From positions 1,674,001-1,738,000 of the forward strand of contig CP031518.1 of the NCBI GenBank assembly GCA_017161305.1: a DNA stretch of 64,000 bases. The letters are read 5' to 3'. This DNA comes from Treponema ruminis. Lineage in GTDB: Bacteria; Spirochaetota; Spirochaetia; Treponematales; Treponemataceae. Below the pieces are notes generated by a model that had not been told where the DNA came from, did not search any database, and worked only from the letters and a program-made list of their open reading frames with translations. The position numbers and the translations under genes are program-made. Below, piece after piece: positions 33,799-42,913 of the stretch (positions are counted from its first letter, which is position 1; every line of letters starts with the position of its first letter).

Positions 33799-34737
33799 CT
33801 AGCTTTTTGCCTTTAGAATCATCTGAGCCCATTCAGCAATATCCCCGGCAAGTTTTTTCTCTTCCTCACTTGGATTTCCCTTCAAGAGGATTCTTGAGTA
33901 GGCCTTGTAATCCGAAGCGATTCCGTTGGTATTTTCTGCGTCCTTGTCGTATTTGAGGGCAGTCAGAATGGCGTCCACGGCCTCGGCTTTTCTGCCGGCC
34001 ATAGAACAGGCACGGGCAATGCAGTACCAGTCAAGGGCAGTCTCAATCAGATAGCGCTCGGAATTGTGAATCTTTTCGGCAGAGACAAAGCATTTTCGAG
34101 CTTCATCGTAATTTTTTGAAGCCATGCAGATTTCGCCCCGCGTGCGCCAGAAATATCCATGGTAATAAGGCTCTTTTGAGATATAGGGCTTTGCTGAATC
34201 CAGTTTTGCAAGCAAAGCAGGAGCATTTTTTAAAAGCCCCTCCTCTCCCGAAGCTGATTTTTCGTCCTCAAGCAGCATTTTGACTTCATAGATCGTGCAG
34301 AGGCTGTAAAGAAGCTTTTTCTCCTTTTCATTGGAAAAGCGGACAGTATTTTTTGCCAGCTCAAGAATTTCTTCCTTGCTGATTACGAGAAAGCTTTTGG
34401 CAGAAGCAGAATCACTGACTTCAGCCGCAAAAAGCTCGTCCTGAAACTCCGGGCAGTCAATCTTCAATATGAGGCCCGAAAGAAGGATTTTGCACAAAAG
34501 CTCAGTGTTGTCGATTGAAAGGGCGAGTTTGTAGGCGCTGGAAATCAAATTAAAGGCACGGATATAGTTTTCTTCGGCAATGCGGCTGTTGGCTTCCTCA
34601 AGCTGGGCGCAGGCAAGATTTGAAACATCGGTCACAATCATGGCCCTTTTTGGAGCAGAAGAACATGACAAAAAGACGAATGCAATCAAAAAGAAGAGAA
34701 TAGCTGTTTTTTTGAAATAAATTTTCCTGCAAGTCAT
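33799..34737 (-). CDS. TPR-like lipoprotein next to the MCE transporter
   Basis: 312 residues. Signal peptide with lipobox VFLSC. The body is alpha-helical with TPR-like pairs (CAQLEEANSRIAEENYIRAFNLISSAYKLA, YDEARKCFVSAEKIHNSERYL, AVDAILTALKYDKDAE). Its start overlaps the mlaD stop, so it may be an outer-membrane or periplasmic partner of the lipid transporter. No named family is recognised. Confidence 0.78.
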   Translation of the reverse strand: MTCRKIYFKKTAILFFLIAFVFLSCSSAPKRAMIVTDVSNLACAQLEEANSRIAEENYIRAFNLISSAYKLALSIDNTELLCKILLSGLILKIDCPEFQDELFAAEVSDSASAKSFLVISKEEILELAKNTVRFSNEKEKKLLYSLCTIYEVKMLLEDEKSASGEEGLLKNAPALLAKLDSAKPYISKEPYYHGYFWRTRGEICMASKNYDEARKCFVSAEKIHNSERYLIETALDWYCIARACSMAGRKAEAVDAILTALKYDKDAENTNGIASDYKAYSRILLKGNPSEEEKKLAGDIAEWAQMILKAKS

Positions 34738-35672
34738 CAGAAATCATCGCTCCTGAGCTGGCTGGTCGAAGATTTTCCCTTTGACCTGTCCGGGACACCG
34801 CCACGGATAAGTGGATTGTTCTTTACGCCTGTAAGGACATCCTGAGCCTCAACCAGAGTTGAATTCAGTTTGATAAGGATTTGGTCGACTTCCGGCAAGG
34901 CTGTATCAATAATCGTGTCGGCACTTCCGGCGATTGAAGAAAGTTCCTCGGAAACAACCGAAATATTTTTCAAGACGTCGGAAACATCTGAACTGAGCTC
35001 TCCGCCCAAAAGCGAAGGAACCGCCCCGTCCTCGGAATTTATCGAGTTCGTAAAAAGTGAAAGATTCTTCGTGATTTCATCCACATTTTTTACAATCTGC
35101 TTGATAGGAGTTGAAGCCTCATCATTATCAGAAAGAGCGGAATTTATATTTGCCAGCAGGGAATTCACATTGTCCATAATCGAAGAAATTTTCTTCATGA
35201 GGACGCCGATTGAGTCTTCCTGGCCCTCAAGCCTTATCTGGCGGGAAGCGATTATTTCCTTTGCAATGACCGAATCAATACGGTAGATTTCAGAGCCGGG
35301 AGCAAGAAGTTCCGAGCCTACACCGGGATAAAAGACAAATGAAGAGCCAAGGCCAATCGGGCTTGTTATAAGCTCAACGAAAGAATATTCCTTTGCATAG
35401 TCCGCGTATTCACCAAGGATATAGAATTCAACGCGGGCCATGGAACCTTCGAGCTTAACGTTTTTGATTTTACCAATTGCAAAGCCCTTGTAGGTGACGT
35501 CCATTCCGACAGTCAGACCTGAACCTGAGTTAAAGTAAGAATAGTAATGATTTTTTTTGACAAACCAGTTCTGGCTCGCACCGATTGCAAAAATCAAGGC
35601 AAACAAGGCTGCCAGGGCAAACAAAGAGAAGACACCGACAATTTGATCAGCGTAACGAATTTTAAATTTCAT
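34737..35672 (-). CDS. MCE-domain protein (MlaD type)
   Basis: 311 residues. One N-terminal membrane anchor (about 11-32), then an MCE domain (SGSGLTVGMDVTYKGFAIGKIKNVKL, FVELITSPIGLGSSFVFYPG; about 40-130), then a long helical region predicted to form a coil or tunnel. MCE proteins bind lipids between membranes and work with MlaE/MlaF. It is 24 nt after the ATPase gene and overlaps the next lipoprotein gene by 1 bp. The T. pallidum-type envelope makes the exact cargo unclear. Confidence 0.88.
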   Translation of the reverse strand: MKFKIRYADQIVGVFSLFALAALFALIFAIGASQNWFVKKNHYYSYFNSGSGLTVGMDVTYKGFAIGKIKNVKLEGSMARVEFYILGEYADYAKEYSFVELITSPIGLGSSFVFYPGVGSELLAPGSEIYRIDSVIAKEIIASRQIRLEGQEDSIGVLMKKISSIMDNVNSLLANINSALSDNDEASTPIKQIVKNVDEITKNLSLFTNSINSEDGAVPSLLGGELSSDVSDVLKNISVVSEELSSIAGSADTIIDTALPEVDQILIKLNSTLVEAQDVLTGVKNNPLIRGGVPDRSKGKSSTSQLRSDDF

Positions 35673-35696
35673 ACTTTTTTTTACTTTTATTCTATT

Positions 35697-36359
35697 TTAT
35701 TCACTTAGCAAACCTTCTTCAATAACCAGAGAGCTTCCCCCCATGGCATTGACGAAATTTGAGCTGTGACTTACATAAATTACAGTGTTTCCCTTTGCGA
35801 TAAAATCCTGAATCAAATCAACGATTATCGCACCGCTCTTTCTGTCCAGGGACTCAGTGCACTCGTCCAGAAAAAGCACGGAAGGCTTATTTATGAGGGC
35901 GCGGGCAAAAGCGATTTTTTTCTGCTCACCCATTGAAAGGTCAACCGGCCTCAAATTCATGGCCCTCTCATATTTTACAAGGGCACAGACATCATGAATC
36001 CTCTTCATGCGCTTTTCCAAGGACATGGAAGGATTTGCAGTCTGCAGGGGCAGGTTAAGGTTCTGCATAATGTCCTGGTTTGACCAGAGGGCCGAATCCT
36101 GAAAAACAAAGCCGCACTCCCTTCTGAAAACCCGGTTTCTTGCATTGCTCATCATCTGTATGTCGTTTTTTTTGTAAAGGACCCTGCCCCCGCTGGGAAC
36201 AAGAATGCCTGAAATAAGCTTGAGCAGGGTGGACTTTCCGCAGCCAGACTTTCCGGCAAGGCAGGTCACGGTTTTGGGCTCGATTTTCAAGCTGATTCCC
36301 TTGATAATTTCCTTGCCCCGGGAAGAGAATTTTACATCTTCTAGCGTAAACAAAGCCAT
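35697..36359 (-). CDS. ABC transporter ATPase of the MlaF type
   Basis: 220 residues with Walker A GKSGCGKST (about 36-44), a Q-loop in CGFVFQDSALW, signature LSMGEQKKIAFAR, Walker B VLFLDECTESLD and VIYVSHS as switch. Note LSMGE in place of LSGGQ and Cys-Thr after DE, tolerated in the Mla family. The gene lies between the MlaE-type permease (10-nt gap) and the MCE protein, so it powers that lipid transporter. Confidence 0.92.
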   Translation of the reverse strand: MALFTLEDVKFSSRGKEIIKGISLKIEPKTVTCLAGKSGCGKSTLLKLISGILVPSGGRVLYKKNDIQMMSNARNRVFRRECGFVFQDSALWSNQDIMQNLNLPLQTANPSMSLEKRMKRIHDVCALVKYERAMNLRPVDLSMGEQKKIAFARALINKPSVLFLDECTESLDRKSGAIIVDLIQDFIAKGNTVIYVSHSSNFVNAMGGSSLVIEEGLLSE

Positions 36360-36369
36360 TCCAACCTTC

Positions 36370-37149
36370 CTATAAAGACGACAAAACGATTATGACGACA
36401 TCAGCGATGATGATTCCAAAAAAAGACTTGGTTACAGCCTGAATTCCCGCAATAGGAATTTCCGTGGAAGCCCGCTCGACATTAAATCCATAGTAAGTAG
36501 CCGTAATTGAAATCAGCATTCCAAAAACAAGGCTCTTTATCAGCGAAGTGACTATCATGAAGACTGGAATTGCCTTCAGGAGATTTGAAAGATAGCCGTA
36601 ACTTGCGGCAGGATTGACGAACCAGGCTATAAGGGCCGGGCTCAAAAGTCCGCAGAGGGAAAAATAAAGATTAAGGAAGAAAACTGACAGAGTGACACCA
36701 ATAAAGCGGGGAACAACCAGATAATCGATTGGATCTATTCCGCAGGCGACGAGACTTTCAATCTGATGGGAAGTGACCATTCCGCCAAGTTCAGTCGCAA
36801 TAGCCGTGGCAGAACGGGCCGTTACAACGAAAGCGACCAAAAGAGGCCCCAGCTCCCTTACAATAAAAATCGCGAGAAGGCCGTAAATCAAATTGCCCTG
36901 ACCGATTGAAACCAAAAAAGAATGACCGATTATGTAGACGGCAGAGCCCAGGGAAACTGAAAGAATCGCAATAATGGGAAGGGCTTCGATAAAAGTAAAA
37001 AGCAGCTGCATGATAAGGACCTTGTGGGCACTTTTATCACGATGGAAGAAAATTATCGAAGACTCAAAAATACGCCCGATATAGCCAAGAAGGTACGGGA
37101 GGGCCGAGAAATATGATAATACAGTGGAACCAACTTTTTTAAATAACAC
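36370..37149 (-). CDS. MlaE-type lipid ABC transporter permease
   Basis: 259 residues with five or six membrane segments and the MlaE family pattern: RELGPLLVAFVVTARSATAIATELG, then MVTSHQIESLVACGIDPIDYLVVPR. These are the coupling helices that contact the ATPase. It is the first gene of the long run mlaE-mlaF-mlaD-lipoprotein-phoH-pgpH-ybeY-tlyC-TPR, divergent from glgC across 150 bp. Confidence 0.92.
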   Translation of the reverse strand: MLFKKVGSTVLSYFSALPYLLGYIGRIFESSIIFFHRDKSAHKVLIMQLLFTFIEALPIIAILSVSLGSAVYIIGHSFLVSIGQGNLIYGLLAIFIVRELGPLLVAFVVTARSATAIATELGGMVTSHQIESLVACGIDPIDYLVVPRFIGVTLSVFFLNLYFSLCGLLSPALIAWFVNPAASYGYLSNLLKAIPVFMIVTSLIKSLVFGMLISITATYYGFNVERASTEIPIAGIQAVTKSFFGIIIADVVIIVLSSL

Positions 37150-37227
37150 AGTAACCGAGCCTGCTACAATTAGAATAGCACAAGTCAGTCCTAAAAACTA
37201 GAATTTCATAGAATTTATAGAAAAAAT

Positions 37228-37256
37228 TTGCAATCTGATTTTTTTAGGTTTATGAT
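37228..37256 (+). promoter_or_regulatory. Promoter of glgC
   Basis: TTGCAA (37228-37233), 17 nt, TATGAT (37251-37256). Expected +1 at about 37263, leaving a leader of about 37 nt with AGGAG at 37285-37289 before the ATG at 37300. Confidence 0.7.
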
Positions 37257-37299
37257 GTTTAAATAAGCTAAAAATAAACACACTAGGAGCAAAAAATCT

Positions 37300-38607
37300 A
37301 TGACTAATTCAACAGAACCACGTGTACTGGCAATTATTTTGGGTGGTGGTAAGGGAACTCGTCTTTACCCGCTCACAAAAGAAAGATCTAAACCAGCAGT
37401 TCCATTCGGTGGCAAATACCGAATCGTCGATATTCCAATTTCAAACTGTATCAACTCAGGCTATCGCAAAATCTATCTTTTGACACAGTTCAACTCTGCT
37501 TCATTGCATCATCATATTACAAACTCATACAGCTTCGACCGCTTCTCAAAGGGCTTTGTTGAAATCCTGGCAGCAGAGCAGACTCTGGAGCACTCAGGCT
37601 GGTTTGAAGGCACTGCAGACGCCGTCCGCAAGAACTTCATCCACTTCAAGACCCAGAATCCGACCCACTATATCATCCTTTCCGGCGACCAGCTCTACCG
37701 CATGGACCTCAAGGCTTTCATGGACAGCCACATCAAGAGCGGTGCCGACATCACAATCGCAACTACAGCCGTAAACGAGCACGACGCAACAGGCTTCGGC
37801 ATCATGAAGATTGACAGCAAGCAGGCCATCACAGAATTCATCGAAAAGCCTTCAGTAGACGTCCTCAAAAGCGGCAAATGGGAAATCCCTGCAAACGCAC
37901 GCGGAGACCTTCCAAAAGACAAAAAATACCTGGCTTCAATGGGTATCTACATCTTCAATGCCAATACAATGGAAGAAACCCTGGACAACGACCTGACCGA
38001 CTTCGGTAAGGAAATCATTCCGCGCGCAATCAAAAACAAAAAGGTAAATTCTTACGTATTCAACGGCTACTGGGAAGACATCGGTACAATCTCAAGCTTC
38101 TACAACGCTACCCTTGACCTCACTGCAGACATTCCTGCATTCAACTTCTACGATGCAGACGCACCAATCTACACCCACATGCGTAACCTTCCGCCACCAA
38201 AAATCAACGGAACACCGCATATCGAAAACAGCCTCCTTTCCGAGGGTTGTATCATTAACGGAAAATCAATCAAAAAATCTGTTATAGGTGTACGAACAAT
38301 CATCAATGACGGCGTTGAGCTTAACGGTGTAATCTCAATGGGTGCCGATTACTACGAAAACGAAGAGCGTAAGGCAGAAAACAAAACTTCAAAACGCCCG
38401 AATATCGGAATCGGTAAAAACAGCAAGATTGCCAAAACCATCATCGACAAAAACGCTGCAATCGGCGAAAACTGCCGCATCAATGTAGACGGCAACAAAT
38501 ATCCTGACGGAGAGAACAAGCTTCCAAACGGAGCATACTTCTACAGCTCAGACGGAATCATCGTAATCCGAAAAGGCTCAGTAATTCCAGACGGAACAGT
38601 AATCTAA
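37300..38607 (+). CDS. glgC: Glucose-1-phosphate adenylyltransferase
   Basis: 435 residues. Makes ADP-glucose from glucose-1-phosphate and ATP, the committed step to glycogen. The nucleotidyltransferase part begins LAIILGGGKGTRLYPLT (about 10-26) and has KPAVPFGGKYRIVDIPISN, FNSASLHHH, SGDQLYRMD, and GYWEDIGT. The C-terminal part (about 300-435) is a left-handed beta-helix with allosteric function. Size is slightly above the bacterial norm of about 420-430. Codon use has more GC-rich codons than the genes around it, consistent with high expression. The glycogen synthase and branching genes are not in the window. Confidence 0.96.
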   Translation: MTNSTEPRVLAIILGGGKGTRLYPLTKERSKPAVPFGGKYRIVDIPISNCINSGYRKIYLLTQFNSASLHHHITNSYSFDRFSKGFVEILAAEQTLEHSGWFEGTADAVRKNFIHFKTQNPTHYIILSGDQLYRMDLKAFMDSHIKSGADITIATTAVNEHDATGFGIMKIDSKQAITEFIEKPSVDVLKSGKWEIPANARGDLPKDKKYLASMGIYIFNANTMEETLDNDLTDFGKEIIPRAIKNKKVNSYVFNGYWEDIGTISSFYNATLDLTADIPAFNFYDADAPIYTHMRNLPPPKINGTPHIENSLLSEGCIINGKSIKKSVIGVRTIINDGVELNGVISMGADYYENEERKAENKTSKRPNIGIGKNSKIAKTIIDKNAAIGENCRINVDGNKYPDGENKLPNGAYFYSSDGIIVIRKGSVIPDGTVI

Positions 38608-38616
38608 TTGCCATCA

Positions 38617-39036
38617 ATGTTTGACAAGCTGGGCGACCTGCTCAGCGAAGCACTTGAAAAGGGGGAGATTCCAAAGGCCGCAAGTTCCGAAGAGTCTTCC
38701 CCTTCTTCACAAAAAAGCGAAACAATCCAGCAAACTTTCTCAGATTTTTTCTTCATGCAAAAGGGGGCTAATTCAATCCCGAATGTCCCAAAGGAAGAAG
38801 TCAAAAAACGCCCTCTGCCCAAAATCCCGGCTCATGTAAAATCAGCACTGGCTTTCATTCAGATTCCTGAAGAAGCAGATTTCGAGGCCGCAAAAAAAAT
38901 CTACCGGGAAAAATTAATGTACTATCATCCGGACCGCAGGAACGACAATCCATTTTTACAAAAAGTCGCAAAGGAAAAGACTGCCCGGCTTTTAAAAGAG
39001 TGGGAAATTATCGAAAAATGGTATCAGGGGCAATAA
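38617..39036 (+). CDS. Small J-domain-like protein
   Basis: About 139 residues. The C-terminal 60 residues have the DnaJ helix II/III pattern with an HPD in YYHPDRRNDNP (about 109-119) and preceding KKIYREKLM, so contact with a DnaK-type chaperone is likely. The N-terminal half is Ser/Lys-rich and unordered. ATG 38617 is preferred; a TTG at 38608 directly after the glgC stop would add three residues. It is cotranscribed with glgC and ends 1 nt before the convergent gene. Confidence 0.75.
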   Translation: MFDKLGDLLSEALEKGEIPKAASSEESSPSSQKSETIQQTFSDFFFMQKGANSIPNVPKEEVKKRPLPKIPAHVKSALAFIQIPEEADFEAAKKIYREKLMYYHPDRRNDNPFLQKVAKEKTARLLKEWEIIEKWYQGQ

Positions 39037-39037
39037 A

Positions 39038-39799
39038 TTAAAAGCCCATGTTCATGTCGAGAACCATCTGAACTTCAGTCGTGGAGCGGTTAACCTCACG
39101 GGCGATTTCTTCGACAGAGTGACCTGCCGCATACAGATTGCGGACCAAAGATTGAATGCTCTGCTGGGGCTGGATAGGCTCGTCAGCATAGCTCACGTTG
39201 CCGCCAATCACAGGAACAGAAGCATAAGAAGAGCCGTCGCTTTCAACCGTGAAAGTTGTTCCCGCAGCGGAAACAATCTGGCTTGAAAGCATTCCAGAAT
39301 CTTCTGCCTCAGCCTGATCAAACAAATCCCCTTGCTGGACATGAGCGTGACGGTTTCCTTCGTCGGTGAGCTCGTAGCGGTTGCCTGACTGGAGGCCTGC
39401 TGAAATATTCATGTTCTGATTTCTCAGATACTGCTGGGCTGCCCTGCCGCTGTTGCCTGAGGCAAATGGCTGGACAGGCTGCTTGCGGGCTTGAAGGGCT
39501 GAATCAATTTTCTGCTGATAGGAAATGGAAGCCTTCTGGGCTGCAAGTTCCTTGCGGGAATGCTCAACGTGGCGGTCAGCCTCAGCAACGATGCTCTTGA
39601 GCTGCTTGATTCTGTCTTCGATAAGCTCGATATTACGGCCGGCATTGTGATTTATGTCGGCAATCATTCTGTCCATTTCTTCGCGGGTAGAAGCAATTAT
39701 GTCGTCAGTTGAGAAGATTTTCTTAAATTTGATGAAGAAAGTAATCCAAAGTGCAATATTTAATACACAGAAAAAAGCCGCGATAAAAACAACTATCAT
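39038..39799 (-). CDS. SwrB/YlxL-like membrane protein of the flagellar operon
   Basis: 253 residues. One N-terminal membrane segment (VFIAAFFCVLNIALWITFFI), a coiled coil (about 35-105), a Gln/Ser-rich middle, and a short C-terminal HTH-like end (IQSLVRNLYAAGHSVEEIAREVNRSTTEVQMVL). This architecture and the position downstream of the flagellar sigma-factor gene match Bacillus SwrB/YlxL, which promotes flagellar type III export. Sequence similarity was judged by pattern only. Confidence 0.68.
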   Translation of the reverse strand: MIVVFIAAFFCVLNIALWITFFIKFKKIFSTDDIIASTREEMDRMIADINHNAGRNIELIEDRIKQLKSIVAEADRHVEHSRKELAAQKASISYQQKIDSALQARKQPVQPFASGNSGRAAQQYLRNQNMNISAGLQSGNRYELTDEGNRHAHVQQGDLFDQAEAEDSGMLSSQIVSAAGTTFTVESDGSSYASVPVIGGNVSYADEPIQPQQSIQSLVRNLYAAGHSVEEIAREVNRSTTEVQMVLDMNMGF

Positions 39800-39804
39800 T
39801 AAAT

Positions 39805-40137
39805 CTACCTTTCTATATTTATATGAATACCAAGATAAGTCTCGCGGATTTCAGACTCTATTTTTTTCTCAGTATCTTCCTGTTTTTGACCTTTTCTTCT
39901 GCCGCCCTGACCGTAAGCCGAAGAATTCTGATGACCTTCGTCGTTAATTCCGGTTGATTTCGCCTCATTGTCTGCTGCCTTACGAACCTGCGAAGCCTTT
40001 TCGGCGTTCTGCTGAATAATCTTGGACTCCTGAAGCTGCTGTGCGAGAACAGCTCCCTGCTGCTGGTGAGAAACAGTACGAGCAACGTTATTCATGTTCG
40101 CATACATTGTCTGCAAATCAAGAGGAGAAACACCCAT
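39805..40137 (-). CDS. Small conserved-type flagellar-operon protein
   Basis: 110 residues, Gln/Lys/Glu-rich, with no signal peptide or membrane segment. The N-terminal half is helical (MYANMNNVARTVSHQQQGAVLAQQLQ); the C-terminal half is charged and ends in IRETYLGIHINIER. It overlaps the FapA-like gene by 1 bp and precedes the SwrB-like gene by 5 nt. I recognise no family. Confidence 0.65.
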   Translation of the reverse strand: MGVSPLDLQTMYANMNNVARTVSHQQQGAVLAQQLQESKIIQQNAEKASQVRKAADNEAKSTGINDEGHQNSSAYGQGGRRKGQKQEDTEKKIESEIRETYLGIHINIER

Positions 40138-42101
40138 TAACTATAGCCCTCCGGTCCCTTAATGTCATCCATGTTTGGCTGCTCAAACTTGCCGCGCCTT
40201 ACGAAGCCACCCTCGTAGTAGAATGTGACGGATTTTGCGTCTGCCCTAACCTCATCCTTTTCGTCACGAACGAAGATTTTGACGCCGGAATAAACCGTGC
40301 CGGAAACATAGACTTTTCCGATATTCTTGAGCTCACGCAGGCGGCCCTGAATCTTTTCGATTTCTTCGTTGTACTGGATGTTTTCTTCGATGATTTCGTT
40401 TTTCTGTTCCAGGAGACTGACAAGGTTTTCTTCCTTTTCTTTCGGAAGGCTTTTTCGAACCTTTTTCATGTTCTCAAGGGTTGAAATGTTGAGTTCAAGT
40501 TCATCGAGAGTCTTGATGTTGCTGTTCTGCATGTCAAGAAGCTCTTCCAGTCGCTTTTTGGCGCGTGGATCGAAGCCGACGGAAATAACTGTTTCGGTAC
40601 CGCCGCCCTCTGAACCGATATTCTTGGCAAGAACGCACTCGGTTGCGAATACATTTCCACCTGTAATCTGGGCACGCTTGCCGTTGAGGATGATTTTCTT
40701 TTGAGCGGAAACTTCGCTGTTCATGATTGAGTCGGTTACGATGATATTTTCTTCGACCTGAACCGTTGTATTCTGAATGAATTTTGCCCAAAGTGAGCCG
40801 CCGCAGACGATTTTTCCTTCGTCACGGCCGATGATTCCGGAAGAAACGATGATGTCGCCGTCTGATTCAAGAGAACATTTGCCGACAGTGCCGGAAACTT
40901 CGATATTGCCAGAAGCCTTGACGTTGAATCCGTCCTCGACAGCTCCCTTGACGATGACCGTTCCAAGGAAGGTAATGTTTCCGGTTTTAATGTTGACTCC
41001 CTCGACTTCCATGATAGGCTCAACACAGATTTTGTCATTAATAAGGAGAACCTGACCGTTTGCATCTGCAAGAATGGTGCGTCCGTCCTTATCAACACGA
41101 ACGTTTTTGCCCAGAGGAAGCTGGATGTCACGGCCATTTTTAGCTTCAAGATATCGTCCGTAAAGGGTTTTGCCGGCCTTGCCCTGCTCCGCAAGGATTT
41201 TCTGAGCAAGCGGCTGGCCTTCAACGACGTTCTGAATGAGGTTGAGCTCCTTAAAGTCAACCTGACCGTTAGCGGCTTGTTTTGCCCGGATTTTAGAGCG
41301 GTCAGTTTCAAAGTTGTAGGTGATATAGGCGTCTTTTCCGTCAACTGGAAGGACAGCTTCGGCTACAACTACCGGCTCATTATAATTTGGCTTATCAACA
41401 AGGGCCTGAATTTTTTCATCGGAAATGCCTGCAACAACTCCCTGCTGGGTAAGGGCTTTTTTAATCTGCTCGACAGTTACGTCAGCACCACCGATTGAAG
41501 GAGGATTTATTGTTGCGGTGGCCTTCATTTCATCACTGGAAATATCAATAACGAAAATTGCATCAGCGGAAGGCTCGTGATTGTATTCACCGATTGTCTT
41601 GTATTCGCCGTCAGAACCATTCTTTACGATTGAGCGGACCAAATCAGCATCAAAAGTTTTAGTATCAGGGCGGTTCAAATCTTCGAGAACTACATCAGGA
41701 TCAACTGGCAGACCGTCGCCGATCGGCATTGTAACCTTGAGCATGATGTCGAGGCCAAAATGATGCAGGAAGTATTCGCCGTTTTTGGAAACAATCTTTT
41801 CTTCGAATTCTTCGTCTTCGGCATCGACAGTTTCGCCATTCTTTCCAATGACTGTCTTTTTGATTGTATCGGGATTTTGATAAACTTTTAAAAACCAGGG
41901 CTTTTTGGCGATTCCCATAAAACCGTCAAAACCACGCTCAACAACCTCATATTCAAGATTCACGACCCGCGTGTCAAACTGAACGGCCGCATCAGCAAGA
42001 GCCTCATCAAGAGTGTCGGCACGCACTTCTATAAAGTGAATGTCCTTGTCTTTGCTGAGAAGTCCGGCCATGTCCTTACGAATTGTTTCAAGTGTTACCA
42101 T
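40137..42101 (-). CDS. FapA-type (DUF342) polymer-forming protein
   Basis: 654 residues. DUF342/FapA proteins have an N-terminal domain and a right-handed beta-helix; here the helix is seen at about 385-520 (GNITFLGTVIVKGAVEDG, KASGNIEVSGTVGKCSLESDGDIIVSSGIIGRDEGKI). A coiled coil (about 535-600) and a small beta tail with KVYVSGTVYSGVKIFV follow. The N-terminal 60 residues resemble a Jag-N-type domain (FIEVRADTLDEALADAA). The gene lies 3 nt after fliA, so it is probably expressed with flagella; function is unproven. Confidence 0.82.
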   Translation of the reverse strand: MVTLETIRKDMAGLLSKDKDIHFIEVRADTLDEALADAAVQFDTRVVNLEYEVVERGFDGFMGIAKKPWFLKVYQNPDTIKKTVIGKNGETVDAEDEEFEEKIVSKNGEYFLHHFGLDIMLKVTMPIGDGLPVDPDVVLEDLNRPDTKTFDADLVRSIVKNGSDGEYKTIGEYNHEPSADAIFVIDISSDEMKATATINPPSIGGADVTVEQIKKALTQQGVVAGISDEKIQALVDKPNYNEPVVVAEAVLPVDGKDAYITYNFETDRSKIRAKQAANGQVDFKELNLIQNVVEGQPLAQKILAEQGKAGKTLYGRYLEAKNGRDIQLPLGKNVRVDKDGRTILADANGQVLLINDKICVEPIMEVEGVNIKTGNITFLGTVIVKGAVEDGFNVKASGNIEVSGTVGKCSLESDGDIIVSSGIIGRDEGKIVCGGSLWAKFIQNTTVQVEENIIVTDSIMNSEVSAQKKIILNGKRAQITGGNVFATECVLAKNIGSEGGGTETVISVGFDPRAKKRLEELLDMQNSNIKTLDELELNISTLENMKKVRKSLPKEKEENLVSLLEQKNEIIEENIQYNEEIEKIQGRLRELKNIGKVYVSGTVYSGVKIFVRDEKDEVRADAKSVTFYYEGGFVRRGKFEQPNMDDIKGPEGYS

Positions 42102-42104
42102 GTT

Positions 42105-42902
42105 TTAGAAAATTCCTTTTCTGAAGTTGGTGAGTTTTGCCCGCAAGTGCAAGTTAGCGTTTGAATGAAGCTGGGAAATTCGGGATTCAGATACGTCAAG
42201 AACCTGACCGATTTCCTTGAAAGTCAAATCTTCATGATAGTACAAAACGATTACCATCTTTTCTTTTTCGGGAAGCTCATTGATTGCCTGAATGATAACC
42301 TTTCGGATTTCCTCACGCTCAACCTGAACGTCAGGATTGAGGCTCTGCGGAGATTCGATTGAGTCACCGATTGAAAGATGATCGCTGTCGTCTCCGGAAT
42401 ACCAGACGTCATTGAGGGAAAGAACCGAAGTGCCGCTGATTTTCATGACAGTGTGCTGGTATTCTTCGACAGAGAGGTTCATTTCCTTTGCGATTTCTTC
42501 GTCTGTGGCAGGACGTGAAAGCTTTGATTCAAGGCCTGAGATTACGTCTTCGATTTCACGGGATTTCTGGCGTACAGAGCGCGGAACCCAGTCAAGCTGG
42601 CGCATTTCGTCAAAAATAGCACCGCGGATTCGGGTTACAGCGTATGTTTTGAATTTTACTTTTTTGTCCAAATCATATTTACTGATTGCGTCAAGAAGAC
42701 CGAACTGACCGAAACCGACCAGATCGTCGAATTCCATGCTGGCAGGAAGTCCGACAGAAACTTTGCCCGCAACATATTTTACCAAAGGCATGTATTTACG
42801 AATAATCTTGTCGCGCAAGGAGTCGGATTTAGTCTTTTTGAATTCTTCCCAGAGTGCGTCTTCTTCTTCATCATTAATAAATTGCGTTTTTGTATTATCC
42901 AT
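42105..42902 (-). CDS. fliA: Flagellar sigma factor (FliA/WhiG type)
   Basis: 265 residues of the sigma-28 family. Region 2 (LVKYVAGKVSVGLPASMEFDDLVGFGQFGLLDAISKYD, KFKTYAVTRIRGAIFDEMRQLDW), region 3 (RPATDEEIAKEMNLSVEEY) and region 4 (LPEKEKMVIVLYYHEDLTFKEIGQVLDVSESRISQLH) are all present. It directs RNA polymerase to late motility promoters. ATG 42902 is used, with AAAAGG upstream; the GTG at 42908 is less likely. No FlgM anti-sigma gene is visible. As the gene lies within the operon that a sigma-28-like box at 56739 seems to drive, autoregulation is likely. Confidence 0.95.
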   Translation of the reverse strand: MDNTKTQFINDEEEDALWEEFKKTKSDSLRDKIIRKYMPLVKYVAGKVSVGLPASMEFDDLVGFGQFGLLDAISKYDLDKKVKFKTYAVTRIRGAIFDEMRQLDWVPRSVRQKSREIEDVISGLESKLSRPATDEEIAKEMNLSVEEYQHTVMKISGTSVLSLNDVWYSGDDSDHLSIGDSIESPQSLNPDVQVEREEIRKVIIQAINELPEKEKMVIVLYYHEDLTFKEIGQVLDVSESRISQLHSNANLHLRAKLTNFRKGIF

Positions 42903-42913
42903 ATTCACACCTT

